Assembly (NCBI GenBank): GCA_949840465.1
Contig: CATKXE010000012.1
Span: forward strand, 1-57,143
Source of the DNA: an uncultured Lachnospiraceae bacterium
Lineage (GTDB): Bacteria > Bacillota > Clostridia > Lachnospirales > Lachnospiraceae
DNA length: 57,143 bases
Reading direction: 5' to 3'
Within the stretch, counting starts at the first letter, position 1. Each line of letters opens with the position of its first letter. Under the pieces are notes generated by a model that was not told where the DNA came from, did not search any database, and worked only from the letters and a program-made list of their open reading frames with translations. Position numbers and translations under genes: made by a program. This document shows, piece by piece, positions 17,005 through 25,523 of the stretch.

Positions 17005-18522
17005 TCACACCTGTTCAAATTCTTTCACAATTTCTGCTTCCGGAGCCGGCGTCGCCAGGCTAACCGCCACATTCAGCACGATTGCCACCAAAAATGCAGG
17101 AAGCAGTTCATAGATATCCCATGCGCCGCCCATCGGACGTACAAGATATTTCCATACAAAGATCATGGTTCCGCCGGAAAGCATGCTGACAATCGCGCCA
17201 TACCGATTGGAGCGCTTCCAGAAAAGTGCAAGCAGCATCACAGGGCCGAATACAGCGCCGAACCCCGCCCAGGCAAAAGAAACGATACCAAATACGGAAC
17301 TGTCAGGGTCAACTGCCAGAACCACGCCGAGAACCGCGATCACCAGAACCGTCACACGTGCTGCCATCAAAGAAGCTTTTCCACTGATCTTAAGATGGAA
17401 CACATCCTTCAGCAGATTTTCTGAAATACTCGAAGATGCCGCCAGAAGCTGTGAATCCGCCGTTGACATGGTACATGCCAGGATTCCGGACATGATCAGG
17501 CCTGCAATCATGATTCCCAATGCCCCCGTCTTGCTCATCAGGGTAGCGATTACAATGATCAGCTTTTCTGAATCGGCTCCCACCAGAGTCTCGACGGCAC
17601 CGCCTTTGCTCAGGCTGTATCCCATGATCCCGATGAAAATCGCTACTCCCATGGAGATCACAACCCAGGTCGTAGCAATCCTTCTGGACAGCGCGATCTC
17701 GCTCTCATCCCGAATTGCCATAAACCGCAGGAGGATATGGGGCATTCCAAAATATCCAAGCCCCCAGGCAAAAGTAGATACAATCTTCACTGCTCCGTAC
17801 TCCGCTGCCGCGCCGTCATTGTAGACACTGGTCAAAGACAGATATCCCGGCAATTCGCCTGCCTGGCTCACTACCAGCCCTGCCCCTCCCACTGTACGGA
17901 TGCCAAAAAGAACGACGCAGATTAAAGCCACGGTCATGACAATACTTTGTATCAAATCCGTTGTGCTTGCCGCAGAAAATCCACCCAGCGCAGTGTATGC
18001 GACAATAATCACCGCACTCACAGCCATTGCCTGAAAATACGGCACATCAAATAGTGTGGAAAATAATTTTCCACATGCCGCAAATCCGGATGCTGTATAC
18101 GGAATAAAAAAGATTACAATAAAAATCGCAGAAACCGCAACCAAAATATTGCTTTTATCATGGTATCGATTCGCAAAAAACTCCGGGATGGTAATCGAAT
18201 TTCCTGCAATCACAGAATATCTGCGCAGACGCTTTGCCACAATAAGCCAGTTAAAATAAGTTCCCACTGCCAGGCCAATGGCCGTCCACGCAGCGTCTGC
18301 TACGCCCGTCAGATAGGCTACTCCCGGAAGGCCCATGAGAAGCCAGCTGCTCATATCAGAAGCCTCCGCGCTCATGGCCGTCACAATCGGCCCCAGCTTT
18401 CGTCCGCCCAAATAATAGTCCCCGGCGGACTTGTTCTTTTTCATAAAATAGATTCCCACTGCGACCATTCCCACCAGATAAATGACAATGATCCCAAAAA
18501 TGCCCCATGTTCTACCGTCCAT
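17005..18522 (-). CDS. putP: Sodium/proline symporter PutP
   Basis: 505 residues with about 12-13 membrane helices, the solute:sodium symporter fold. The PutP signature AMSAEASDMSSWLLMGLPG lies near residue 50, and residues around AASTTDLIQSIVMTVAL match the second conserved block. It imports proline with Na+. GAGGA lies before the ATG. Repeat copy C occupies its immediate upstream region. The gene sits between sigE and sigG, where a sporulation locus normally has nothing, so it looks like an insertion into that gene order. Confidence 0.9.
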   Translation of the reverse strand: MDGRTWGIFGIIVIYLVGMVAVGIYFMKKNKSAGDYYLGGRKLGPIVTAMSAEASDMSSWLLMGLPGVAYLTGVADAAWTAIGLAVGTYFNWLIVAKRLRRYSVIAGNSITIPEFFANRYHDKSNILVAVSAIFIVIFFIPYTASGFAACGKLFSTLFDVPYFQAMAVSAVIIVAYTALGGFSAASTTDLIQSIVMTVALICVVLFGIRTVGGAGLVVSQAGELPGYLSLTSVYNDGAAAEYGAVKIVSTFAWGLGYFGMPHILLRFMAIRDESEIALSRRIATTWVVISMGVAIFIGIMGYSLSKGGAVETLVGADSEKLIIVIATLMSKTGALGIMIAGLIMSGILACTMSTADSQLLAASSSISENLLKDVFHLKISGKASLMAARVTVLVIAVLGVVLAVDPDSSVFGIVSFAWAGFGAVFGPVMLLALFWKRSNRYGAIVSMLSGGTMIFVWKYLVRPMGGAWDIYELLPAFLVAIVLNVAVSLATPAPEAEIVKEFEQV

Positions 18523-18550
18523 TTCTCATTCCTCGCTTTTGTATTTTTTT

Positions 18551-18685
18551 TTATTCCCGCGAAGCAACGAGCCAGGTGGACCTGTTTCTGTTTGTCCATT
18601 TGGCGACTGCCGCGAGGGTCAAATCCCCCGCAGCTTGCTGCGCTGGAAGTTGGATGCCCCGTCAGCTTGCTGCGGGGTCTTTGAC
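18551..18685 (+). repeat. Dispersed structured repeat, copy C
   Basis: It starts TTATTCCCGCGAAGCAACGA, continues GCCAGGTGGAC..GTCCATTTGGCGACTGCCGCGAGGG as in copies A and B, then goes straight to a doubled tail: CCCCCGCAGCTTGCTGCG and CCCCGTCAGCTTGCTGCGGGG. The middle stem of copy A is missing. It lies just upstream of putP, in the opposite orientation to that gene. Confidence 0.75.
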
Positions 18686-18822
18686 TACATTGTTCCTGAA
18701 TCTCTGAATATTATCCACAAAAAATCTGTCTGTCACCCAAATTCTCTATGTACGTTTCTCTTGATTCAGGCTTTATATAAACGACAGTTCCAAACTGCCG
18801 GATATATCACCGCACACAAATA

Positions 18823-18886
18823 AGGAACTGCTGGAATATTCCCAAACAGTTCCTGACCATAGGGAATCCCCTGAGGATCCCCTATG
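18823..18886 (-). terminator. Two hairpins after the beta-CASP gene
   Basis: AGGAACTG/CAGTTCCT (18823-18854) and CATAGGG/CCCTATG (18858-18886) stand in tandem just beyond the stop of the minus-strand gene at 18921. T-tracts are weak. The rest of the gap 18523-18920 holds repeat copy C and about 130 bases in which I see nothing. Confidence 0.4.
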
Positions 18887-18920
18887 ATCCCTGCTCTGCC
18901 ATTTTTTCGCAACGACAGCT

Positions 18921-20534
18921 TTATAAATCTTTAATTTCCCATTTATCCGCAAGATTCAGGATCTGCGCCTCGAACTTCGCCTTATCCTTATTAGCAAGCC
19001 CTTCGCATCTGGAAGCCACATCCATAAGCCACCTTGCCGCCAAAAGCAGCCGTTCCGTGGCGGCATCCGCCTTCTTCTGTACCGGCTTCTTCGTCTTCAC
19101 CGGAATCCGTACGCCCTCGGAAAGAATTTCTCCTGTCAGCAGATCCACCTGTCCGCCCGGGAAGGGCGCAAATGCCGGACATCCGAACTTCTCTTCCACT
19201 GTGTGCGCAAATTCTTCTGTCACTGTGTCTTCTCCGTGTACGACAAAGACGCCTTTGGGGGTGGTACGGAATCCTTCCAGCCAATGCAAAAGCCCGTTCA
19301 TATCCGCATGCCCGCTAATGCCGCGCAGCGTTTCAATCCTTGCGCGTACCTCAATGGACTCGCCAAAAAGCTTCACATCCTTCTCCCCATCCAGAATCCT
19401 GCGTCCAAGCGTCCCGCCTGCCTGATAACCCACAAACAGGATCGTACACTCCCGCCGCCACAGATTATGCTTCAAATGGTGGCGGATCCGTCCTGCCTCA
19501 CACATGCCGGATGCAGAGATAATGACCTTGGGCTGCTCCAATTCGTTGATCCTCTTGGAATCCTCACTGCCCGTAGAAATCTTCAGTCCCGGGAAAACCA
19601 GAGGGTTGATTCCCGCGTTGACCAGTTTCATAGCGTTCTCATCAAAGCACCCCCGCATATTCTTTGTAAATACTTTTGTAGCCTCAATGGCCAGAGGACT
19701 GTCCAGATACACCTCAAAATTCGGATACTCCGGAAGGAGGTTCTGTTCCTTGATCTCCCGGATAAAATAAAGAAGCTCCTGAGTACGTCCTACCGCAAAG
19801 GACGGAACCACCACATTGCCGCCCTTGTCAAATGTCTCTTTTACGATCCGGGTAAATGCCCCTACATAGTCCACCTTTTCCGTCGTATGTACCCGGTTCC
19901 CATATGTGGACTCAATCACAACATAATCTGCCTCTTCCGTATAAGAAGGTTCCCTGAGGATGGGCTGGTTCTCATTACCCACATCACCGGAAAATACAAT
20001 CTTCCGGCTTTCTCCTTCCTCTGTAATCCACAACTCAATACTGGAAGACCCCAGCAAATGCCCTACATCGGTAAAGCGGACCTCAATCCCTTCACAAAGG
20101 GAAATCTTCTGTCCATAGCCGCAGGGCCGGAACAGCTCAATGGCATCCAATGCATCCTGCATCACATAAACCGGCTCAAATTCCGGATAGCCGGCGCGCC
20201 GCCCCTTCCTGTTGCGCCATTCTGCCTCAAACTCCTGAATATGAGCGCTGTCACGGAGCATAATGTTGCACAGATCTGAGGTTGCAAAAGTACACACCAC
20301 TTCTCCCTTGAACCCGTTCTTCACCAGCTTCGGAATCATGCCGGAATGGTCGATATGGGCATGAGTCACCAGTACAAAGTCAATCTCATTCTCCGGTACC
20401 GGCATCTCCGGGTTCTCATACAGATCAATGCCCTGTTCCATCCCACAGTCCACTAAAATGTTCTTTCCTGCCGCCTGCAGCAGATGACAGCTCCCTGTCA
20501 CCTCATGAGCAGCCCCTACAAATGTCAGTTTCAT
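18921..20534 (-). CDS. Metallo-beta-lactamase / beta-CASP RNA-processing nuclease
   Basis: 537 residues. The metal site HxHxDH is THAHIDHSG near 62-70, with later ligands in DVGHLLGSSSIEL and in the GHADMNG segment. The beta-CASP insert is clear (VVPSFAVGRTQELLYFI and ISASGMCEAGRIRHHLKHNL), and the C-terminal RMMBL part (VFVVHGEDTV) follows. Such enzymes (CPSF73/YsgF type) cut or trim RNA, sometimes DNA. The final 70 residues are a helical addition. I chose the ATG at 20534, which has GGTGAAG nearby, over a GTG at 20546. No partner gene is evident. Confidence 0.88.
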   Translation of the reverse strand: MKLTFVGAAHEVTGSCHLLQAAGKNILVDCGMEQGIDLYENPEMPVPENEIDFVLVTHAHIDHSGMIPKLVKNGFKGEVVCTFATSDLCNIMLRDSAHIQEFEAEWRNRKGRRAGYPEFEPVYVMQDALDAIELFRPCGYGQKISLCEGIEVRFTDVGHLLGSSSIELWITEEGESRKIVFSGDVGNENQPILREPSYTEEADYVVIESTYGNRVHTTEKVDYVGAFTRIVKETFDKGGNVVVPSFAVGRTQELLYFIREIKEQNLLPEYPNFEVYLDSPLAIEATKVFTKNMRGCFDENAMKLVNAGINPLVFPGLKISTGSEDSKRINELEQPKVIISASGMCEAGRIRHHLKHNLWRRECTILFVGYQAGGTLGRRILDGEKDVKLFGESIEVRARIETLRGISGHADMNGLLHWLEGFRTTPKGVFVVHGEDTVTEEFAHTVEEKFGCPAFAPFPGGQVDLLTGEILSEGVRIPVKTKKPVQKKADAATERLLLAARWLMDVASRCEGLANKDKAKFEAQILNLADKWEIKDL

Positions 20535-20629
20535 AATCTTCACCACGCTCTCTCGCCACAGTATAAAATGAATCGGTTAAAATGATTTTTTATATTATAT
20601 CATTTTATCTGTGTAACGTAAAGAAGATT

Positions 20630-21370
20630 TTACTCATAGCGCACCATCTCACGCTTCAGGCGCTGCATAATTTTCTTTTCAAGCCTGGAGATGTACGACT
20701 GCGAAATGCCCAGATAATCCGCTACCTCTTTCTGCGTCTTTTCCTCCCCATCTGGGTTATCAAGGCCAAACCGCATCCTGACGATCAGTTTTTCGCGGCT
20801 TGACAGCTTGTTGATGGCCTTGATTAAAAGCCTCCTCTCCGCCTCGCTCTCCAGATCCTTGTAGATCGTGTCTTCCTCTGTCCCCAGAATATCCGAAAGC
20901 AGCAGTTCATTTCCATCCCAATCTACATTCAAAGGTTCATCAATGGAAACCTCCATCTTCGTCTTGTTATTTCGCCGCAGGTACATCAAAATTTCATTCT
21001 CTATACATCTGGACGCATAGGTAGCCAGCTTGATCTTTTTATTTGGGTTAAATGTATTGATTGCCTTGATCAATCCAATCGTACCGATGGAGATCAGATC
21101 CTCCACCCCTACCCCGGTGTTGTCAAATTTTTTTGCTATGTACACCACCAGGCGGAGATTATGTTCGATCAGCAGTTTCTTTGCCTGTTCATCCCGCTCG
21201 GTTCCCAGACTTTCGATGACCTCCGATTCTTCCTGCGTCTCAAGGGGAGCCGGAAGCACCTCCGAACCTCCGATATAATGGATTTCTTTTTGATTCGAAA
21301 AGAAAATCCCCTTCAGGTCCGGGATAATCTTCAGTTTGAACTGCCGTGGTACTGCCACCTTAACAACCAT
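20630..21370 (-). CDS. sigE: Sporulation sigma factor SigE precursor (pro-sigma-E)
   Basis: 246 residues. Sigma-E is the first mother-cell factor and is made inactive. The first 30 or so residues form a membrane-associating pro-peptide (basic and hydrophobic), followed by the cleavage region [13 protein letters not shown], which matches the processing site of pro-sigma-E. Regions 2 to 4 are complete: [49 protein letters not shown], then [12 protein letters not shown] and the helix-turn-helix [14 protein letters not shown]. Strong AAAGGAGGA before the ATG. It lies 63 bases after spoIIGA, its own processing protease. Confidence 0.96.
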   Translation of the reverse strand: MVVKVAVPRQFKLKIIPDLKGIFFSNQKEIHYIGGSEVLPAPLETQEESEVIESLGTERDEQAKKLLIEHNLRLVVYIAKKFDNTGVGVEDLISIGTIGLIKAINTFNPNKKIKLATYASRCIENEILMYLRRNNKTKMEVSIDEPLNVDWDGNELLLSDILGTEEDTIYKDLESEAERRLLIKAINKLSSREKLIVRMRFGLDNPDGEEKTQKEVADYLGISQSYISRLEKKIMQRLKREMVRYE

Positions 21371-21433
21371 TCTTCTTTCCTCCTTTTTATGACCTACGCC
21401 CCGGAAACTCTTTATGGCCGCTTTTCCGAAAGC

Positions 21434-22249
21434 CTATACTGTTTTGCCGTGTATATGAGAAACCAGAATCTCCGGATTCAAAATCATCTGGTAATCCTCC
21501 CGCTCCGAAACGTTCCCTTCGCAAATCCCGATAATCGGGTGCTGTGCCTGAAACTGCATCCCTCCTTCCGGCAGGTATATTTCTAATTGTTCTGCACGGA
21601 ATACCGGCATTACCCCCTCCCCGCCGACCGTACGGTAAGGAATATAACGTATTCCTGCCCCTCCTTCCTCCCCGCCCAATATCCGCCCGGCACAGACAGG
21701 GTCAATCACGCTGACCGGTTCACCGGATAAAGGGTCTGTAAGTCCGTTTCCCGTATCCAGCAGCGCATGCATATGGCAGGTTTTTCCCCCGCTATGTAAT
21801 ACAACCTCACAGATCTGTGCCTGCCGCCTCCCCAGACGCAGCAGGCGCTTCCAAATACCACACATCAGATAGTATGCGCCCGCCGCTGCGGCAAAAAAAA
21901 TACTCCCGGTCCGCAGCCAGGGACGTAATGCCTGCAGCATTCCACCAATCAGGAATGCTGATATATATAAAAGCCCGAAAGCTTTCCAAAATTCTTTTCC
22001 CGGCCGGAGATTCAGGCCTATCCGCACCATCATGCCGCTGATCCCCACATAGCCGGCCAAAAGCCGCACTGCCGCCGGCAGCGGACACATCATAAGGAGA
22101 CAGGTCAGCACGGCGCCGGCCACGCTTCCTAAAAGCACACGGCCGCTGCTTACAGGGCACCGCATCAGTTTTTTTACTGCAAAAAGAAGCAGGGAATCCA
22201 TCATAAAATTCATTAAAAACAAGATATCTATGTAAAGTTCATAATACAT
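21434..22249 (-). CDS. spoIIGA: Sporulation sigma-E processing peptidase SpoIIGA
   Basis: 271 residues, slightly below the usual 300. The N-terminal half has five membrane helices (YIDILFLMNFMMDSLLLFAV is the first). The C-terminal half is an aspartic-protease domain with the catalytic motif ALLDTGNGLTDPL near 164-176. It cleaves pro-sigma-E at the septum. AAAGAGGAG precedes the ATG. It forms an operon with sigE. Confidence 0.95.
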   Translation of the reverse strand: MYYELYIDILFLMNFMMDSLLLFAVKKLMRCPVSSGRVLLGSVAGAVLTCLLMMCPLPAAVRLLAGYVGISGMMVRIGLNLRPGKEFWKAFGLLYISAFLIGGMLQALRPWLRTGSIFFAAAAGAYYLMCGIWKRLLRLGRRQAQICEVVLHSGGKTCHMHALLDTGNGLTDPLSGEPVSVIDPVCAGRILGGEEGGAGIRYIPYRTVGGEGVMPVFRAEQLEIYLPEGGMQFQAQHPIIGICEGNVSEREDYQMILNPEILVSHIHGKTV

Positions 22250-22458
22250 ACTCCTCTTTCCTTTTTACATGATAGATTTTCCCCCTGCCGGATAGCCGGT
22301 TCCTCAGTTCTTATACATATTATTTTCTGTCCTGATTCCCTGTTGTGTCATCATGGCGCATGCACAGACAGCAATAAGTTTTCCCTGATCTCAAAAAATA
22401 TTATAGACGAACCCCTGATGAATTTTTGTCAGATGCTGACGAGACTTTCAGAATATAT

Positions 22459-22465
22459 TTCGACA
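22459..22465 (-). promoter_or_regulatory. Spo0A box (0A box) upstream of spoIIGA
   Basis: TGTCGAA on the minus strand, a full match to the 7-base core of the Spo0A site, about 210 bases before the spoIIGA start. Spo0A~P activates the spoIIG operon in Bacillus and Clostridia, so the placement fits. One 7-mer alone could be chance. The rest of the 322-base gap holds only the ftsZ terminator. Confidence 0.4.
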
Positions 22466-22493
22466 CGGTTTATTAGGGTTTTTATTCTATAAA

Positions 22494-22526
22494 AAAATTC
22501 CGTCTCAACGAAGGAGACGGAATTTT
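22494..22526 (-). terminator. ftsZ Rho-independent terminator
   Basis: AAAATTCCGTCTC pairs with GAGACGGAATTTT around a 7-base loop; on the minus strand the T-run continues past the stem. It ends 45 bases after the ftsZ stop. Confidence 0.85.
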
Positions 22527-22571
22527 AAATATACTATAGCTATAAGCACTGAGTGCCTTTTCTTTCATTTA

Positions 22572-23768
22572 CTATTTTTTAAAAAAGTCCGGAATCTTCA
22601 GAGACTGCTCTCTCACATTGCTCTGAACCGGCCTTGGCTGCCCTGTGGACATAGTATTCCCCATAGGCCTTGCACCTGTCTGTGCACGGGTTCCCATGCT
22701 GCGCATCCCGCTGTTATCCATAGGCATCCGACCGCCCATCATATCACCGGAAGGAAGAATGGATCCCATATTTTTCTGACCTTCCAGCCTTGCCTTAAGC
22801 TTGGATGAACTGCCGCCTACATTATGTAAGCCGGTGGCAATGACTGTAATCTTGGCCTCGTCAGACTTCGTGTCATCATAGGTTGCGCCAAAGATAATAT
22901 TCGCATTCTCTCCGGCCAGATCCTGCACAAATTCTGCCGCATCTGATGCATCCATCAAAGTAATGTCACCGGAAACATTGATAATTACATGGGAAGCCCC
23001 CTGAATGGTGGTCTCAAGCAACGGACTTGCTACTGCCTGCTTCACGGCCTCCAACGCCTTATCATCCCCGCGGCCTTCGCCGATACCAATATGCGCAATA
23101 CCCTTGTCCTTCATAACAGTCTGCACATCCGCAAAATCCAGATTGATCAGGGACGGTACATTAATCAAATCCGTAATACCCTGAATCCCCTGCTGCAACA
23201 CTTCATCTGCTTTCTTGAGCGCTTCCGGCATGGTCGTCCTTCTGTCCACAACTTCAAGCAGCTTGTCATTGGGAATCACAATGAGCGTATCCACACTCTC
23301 TTTTAACTTTTCAATTCCCGCCACGGCGTTCGCCATACGGGTCCTGGATTCAAAGCGGAAAGGCTTTGTCACAACCCCTACGGTCAGGGCGCCCTGATTC
23401 TTCGCGATCCGCGCAACGACTGGCGTAGCCCCGGTTCCAGTACCTCCGCCCATGCCGCAGGTTACGAATACCATATCCGCGCCCTTCAGTGCGGCAGCAA
23501 CTTCTTCTTCGCTTTCCTCCGCCGCCTTCTCTCCTACTTCCGGCTGTGCACCTGCTCCCAAACCTTTGGTCAGCTTCTCTCCAATCTGCATCAACGTTGG
23601 CGCCTTGCATAACTGCAGCGCCTGTTTATCTGTATTAATCGCAATAAATTCTACGCCTGCAATCTGTTCGTCGATCATACGGTTCACAGCATTGTTACCA
23701 CCTCCTCCGACTCCTATTACAATAATTCGTGCGGCGGCTTCTGATTCGTTGGTTTTAATTTCTAACAA
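22572..23768 (-). CDS. ftsZ: Cell division protein FtsZ
   Basis: 398 residues, the tubulin-like GTPase that forms the division ring. The GTP-binding signature [10 protein letters not shown] (near 105-114), [14 protein letters not shown] at the start, and the T7 loop [11 protein letters not shown] are intact. A flexible Met/Gly/Arg-rich linker leads to the conserved C-terminal peptide ([10 protein letters not shown]) that binds FtsA and SepF. I set the start at TTG 23768 because AGGAGG lies 8 bases upstream; an ATG at 23789 has no ribosome site. No ftsA or other division genes are adjacent here. Confidence 0.95.
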   Translation of the reverse strand: MLEIKTNESEAAARIIVIGVGGGGNNAVNRMIDEQIAGVEFIAINTDKQALQLCKAPTLMQIGEKLTKGLGAGAQPEVGEKAAEESEEEVAAALKGADMVFVTCGMGGGTGTGATPVVARIAKNQGALTVGVVTKPFRFESRTRMANAVAGIEKLKESVDTLIVIPNDKLLEVVDRRTTMPEALKKADEVLQQGIQGITDLINVPSLINLDFADVQTVMKDKGIAHIGIGEGRGDDKALEAVKQAVASPLLETTIQGASHVIINVSGDITLMDASDAAEFVQDLAGENANIIFGATYDDTKSDEAKITVIATGLHNVGGSSSKLKARLEGQKNMGSILPSGDMMGGRMPMDNSGMRSMGTRAQTGARPMGNTMSTGQPRPVQSNVREQSLKIPDFFKK

Positions 23769-23936
23769 GAGTACTTCCTCCTTTGTCATCTCTTATCAAT
23801 GCTATATACTTCCCTTTTCTATTGAACGATATAATCCAATAAGTATATAATAAAGTCTTTTCCACAAATAATCAATAGATTTTTGTGTATTTCCTGATTT
23901 TTTTATTACCAAAAGCAGACTGTAGGTATTACTATA

Positions 23937-24146
23937 TCATACAAATAAAATAGTTTCAACTTTTTCTGTTTTTCCAATATGAATCAATTTTGTTACAATT
24001 CCTGGTCGGCCCGCCCCGGGAATTGCAACGCAATGTTCCTTCAAAATCCGCAACGCCTCCTCATAATTTTCAGGCTTATGAGGAAAGATACCGGGAATGC
24101 AGTCCCTGGCCTTTTTCCCGTCTTTTTCGACAACGCGGGAAGACAT
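23937..24146 (-). CDS. Small unrecognised ORF, possibly a remnant
   Basis: 69 codons opening MSSRVVEKDGKKARDCIPGI, with KPENYEEALRILKEHCVAIP in the middle, and ending IGKTEKVETILFV. The composition is protein-like, but the ATG has no ribosome site and follows the stop of the cbiF fragment directly. It may be another decayed piece, or a short gene read through from upstream. Family not recognised. Confidence 0.3.
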   Translation of the reverse strand: MSSRVVEKDGKKARDCIPGIFPHKPENYEEALRILKEHCVAIPGAGRPGIVTKLIHIGKTEKVETILFV

Positions 24147-24296
24147 TCAGAAAAAAAGACCGCCCGGTTCCCCTGCGTGGAGCCGAACCGTCATTTTCGT
24201 CTGCGCCTCTGCCAAAATCATGGCCAAAATGACTTCCTCAGGAATCAGTCTGGCGCTGTTGTACGTCTCACATCCAGCACGACCTGCTTCTGGGAC
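24147..24296 (-). pseudogene. Fragment of cobalt-precorrin-4 methyltransferase (CbiF/CobM)
   Basis: A frame without a start encodes 49 residues with CETYNSARLIPEEVILAM and KMTVRLHAGEPG. These match the central part of CbiF (consensus YNSAxxTLEEVI, then VRLHTGDP). The following catalytic and dimer regions are missing and the frame stops at 24147. It lies 40 bases after a cobD-like gene on the same strand. I read it as the remains of a B12-synthesis gene. Confidence 0.55.
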
Positions 24297-24335
24297 ATCC
24301 TCCTTCTCTGATGTTGCCAGCGGTTTTTACAGATC

Positions 24336-25364
24336 CTATATGATTTCCCTGATCGCTTTTAACAAAAGCTTATTTTCTTTCCTCGTTTTCACCGCAACCC
24401 GGTAAAAACCCTGCCTGAGCCCCCGGAAATTGCTACAATCCCTGATCAGGAGCCCCCTTTCCAGCAATGGCTCATACAACCGTTTTTCACTGTAAAACAG
24501 GATAAAATTGGCCTCGGACGGGAACACCTGAAATTCCATTTCCCTCAGGCCTTTTTCCAGAAAACATCGTTCATTCTGCACAATGTAGGACGCAATCGCC
24601 GCAAATTCTAACTGAGTGGCGCAGGCACATCCTGCCGCCTGTGCAAAGCAGGAAAGGTTCCACTCCGGGAGCTGTCTCTGGATCGTGTGGCGCAGTTCCC
24701 GATTGCTGCAGATCAAATACCCAAGCCTGACGCCCGGAATCGAAAAAATCTTCGTAAAGGCTCTGACCAATATTAGATTTTCGAACTCTTCCACCTCCGG
24801 CAGCATGGAAAATTCCTTGCCGCAGAATCCGTTAAAGCTTTCATCCAGTACCACATACATCCCCCTGTCCCTGCAGAGTCCCAAAAGCTTTCTCAATAAT
24901 TCCCTGTCTGTCAGCCTTCCCGTGGGATTGTTGGGATTGGAAAGGAAAATCAGATCCACATCATCCGGCAGGAACCCATACAATTCCCCTGTAATCGCAA
25001 AATACTCTTCCTCTTTTGTCTCATAAAAAATAATCTCGCCGCCTCCCGCCCTTGCCGCATATTCATATCCTGAAAAAGAAGGTACCGGTATCACTGTTTT
25101 CTTTGGCATAATCCCGTGGATAATGGCAAGGAACAGCTCGGACGTTCCATTTCCGAAAAGCAGGTATTCCTCCGGAGCCTCCAGCATGCGGCTCACGGCA
25201 AGACGCAGTTTTGCCGCCCTGATATCCGGGTACTGATTGCTGTGCCCCACCGCTTCATGCATGGCCATTTTCACCCTTTCCGGTACACCGAGCGGGTTCG
25301 TGTTTACCGAAAAATCAATTTTCACATGATTGTTATAAATGTCTCCGCCATGGATTCCCGACAT
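24336..25364 (-). CDS. cobD: CobD-like threonine-phosphate decarboxylase / PLP aminotransferase
   Basis: 342 residues of PLP fold type I. The start MSGIHGGDIYNNHVKIDFSV and NTNPLG match the opening of CobD, which makes aminopropanol phosphate for the B12 nucleotide loop. Key residues: SNPNNPTGR near 142-150, DESFNGF near 174, and Lys205 in AFTKIFSIPG, the PLP-binding lysine, followed by RLGYL. Histidinol-phosphate aminotransferase is the close alternative. The ATG at 25364 follows GGAGG. No other intact B12 gene is in the window, so its present role is unsure. Confidence 0.75.
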   Translation of the reverse strand: MSGIHGGDIYNNHVKIDFSVNTNPLGVPERVKMAMHEAVGHSNQYPDIRAAKLRLAVSRMLEAPEEYLLFGNGTSELFLAIIHGIMPKKTVIPVPSFSGYEYAARAGGGEIIFYETKEEEYFAITGELYGFLPDDVDLIFLSNPNNPTGRLTDRELLRKLLGLCRDRGMYVVLDESFNGFCGKEFSMLPEVEEFENLILVRAFTKIFSIPGVRLGYLICSNRELRHTIQRQLPEWNLSCFAQAAGCACATQLEFAAIASYIVQNERCFLEKGLREMEFQVFPSEANFILFYSEKRLYEPLLERGLLIRDCSNFRGLRQGFYRVAVKTRKENKLLLKAIREII

Positions 25365-25481
25365 AATCCGCCTCCTTTTTCTGAATGTACTCTTCCCGTT
25401 CTTTATTATCTCGATTCTAATACTTCTTTGCATAAATAGCAATCAGTTTCAAGAATACATCCAAAAAAAGCAACACCTCGT

Positions 25482-25512
25482 TACATCTCGCACCTGAGCA
25501 AGGTATGAGATA
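25482..25512 (-). terminator. Hairpin after the two-component operon
   Basis: ATCTC/GAGAT and ACCT/AGGT pair in one stem on the minus strand, just beyond the histidine-kinase stop at 25524. The T-tract is weak. Confidence 0.35.
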
Positions 25513-25523
25513 GTCAGAAGCTT

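Noticed and set aside
19203..20279. Plus-strand open frame (358 codons) opposite the beta-CASP gene
   Set aside because: Antisense to a gene with all catalytic motifs; no ribosome site or protein-like pattern.
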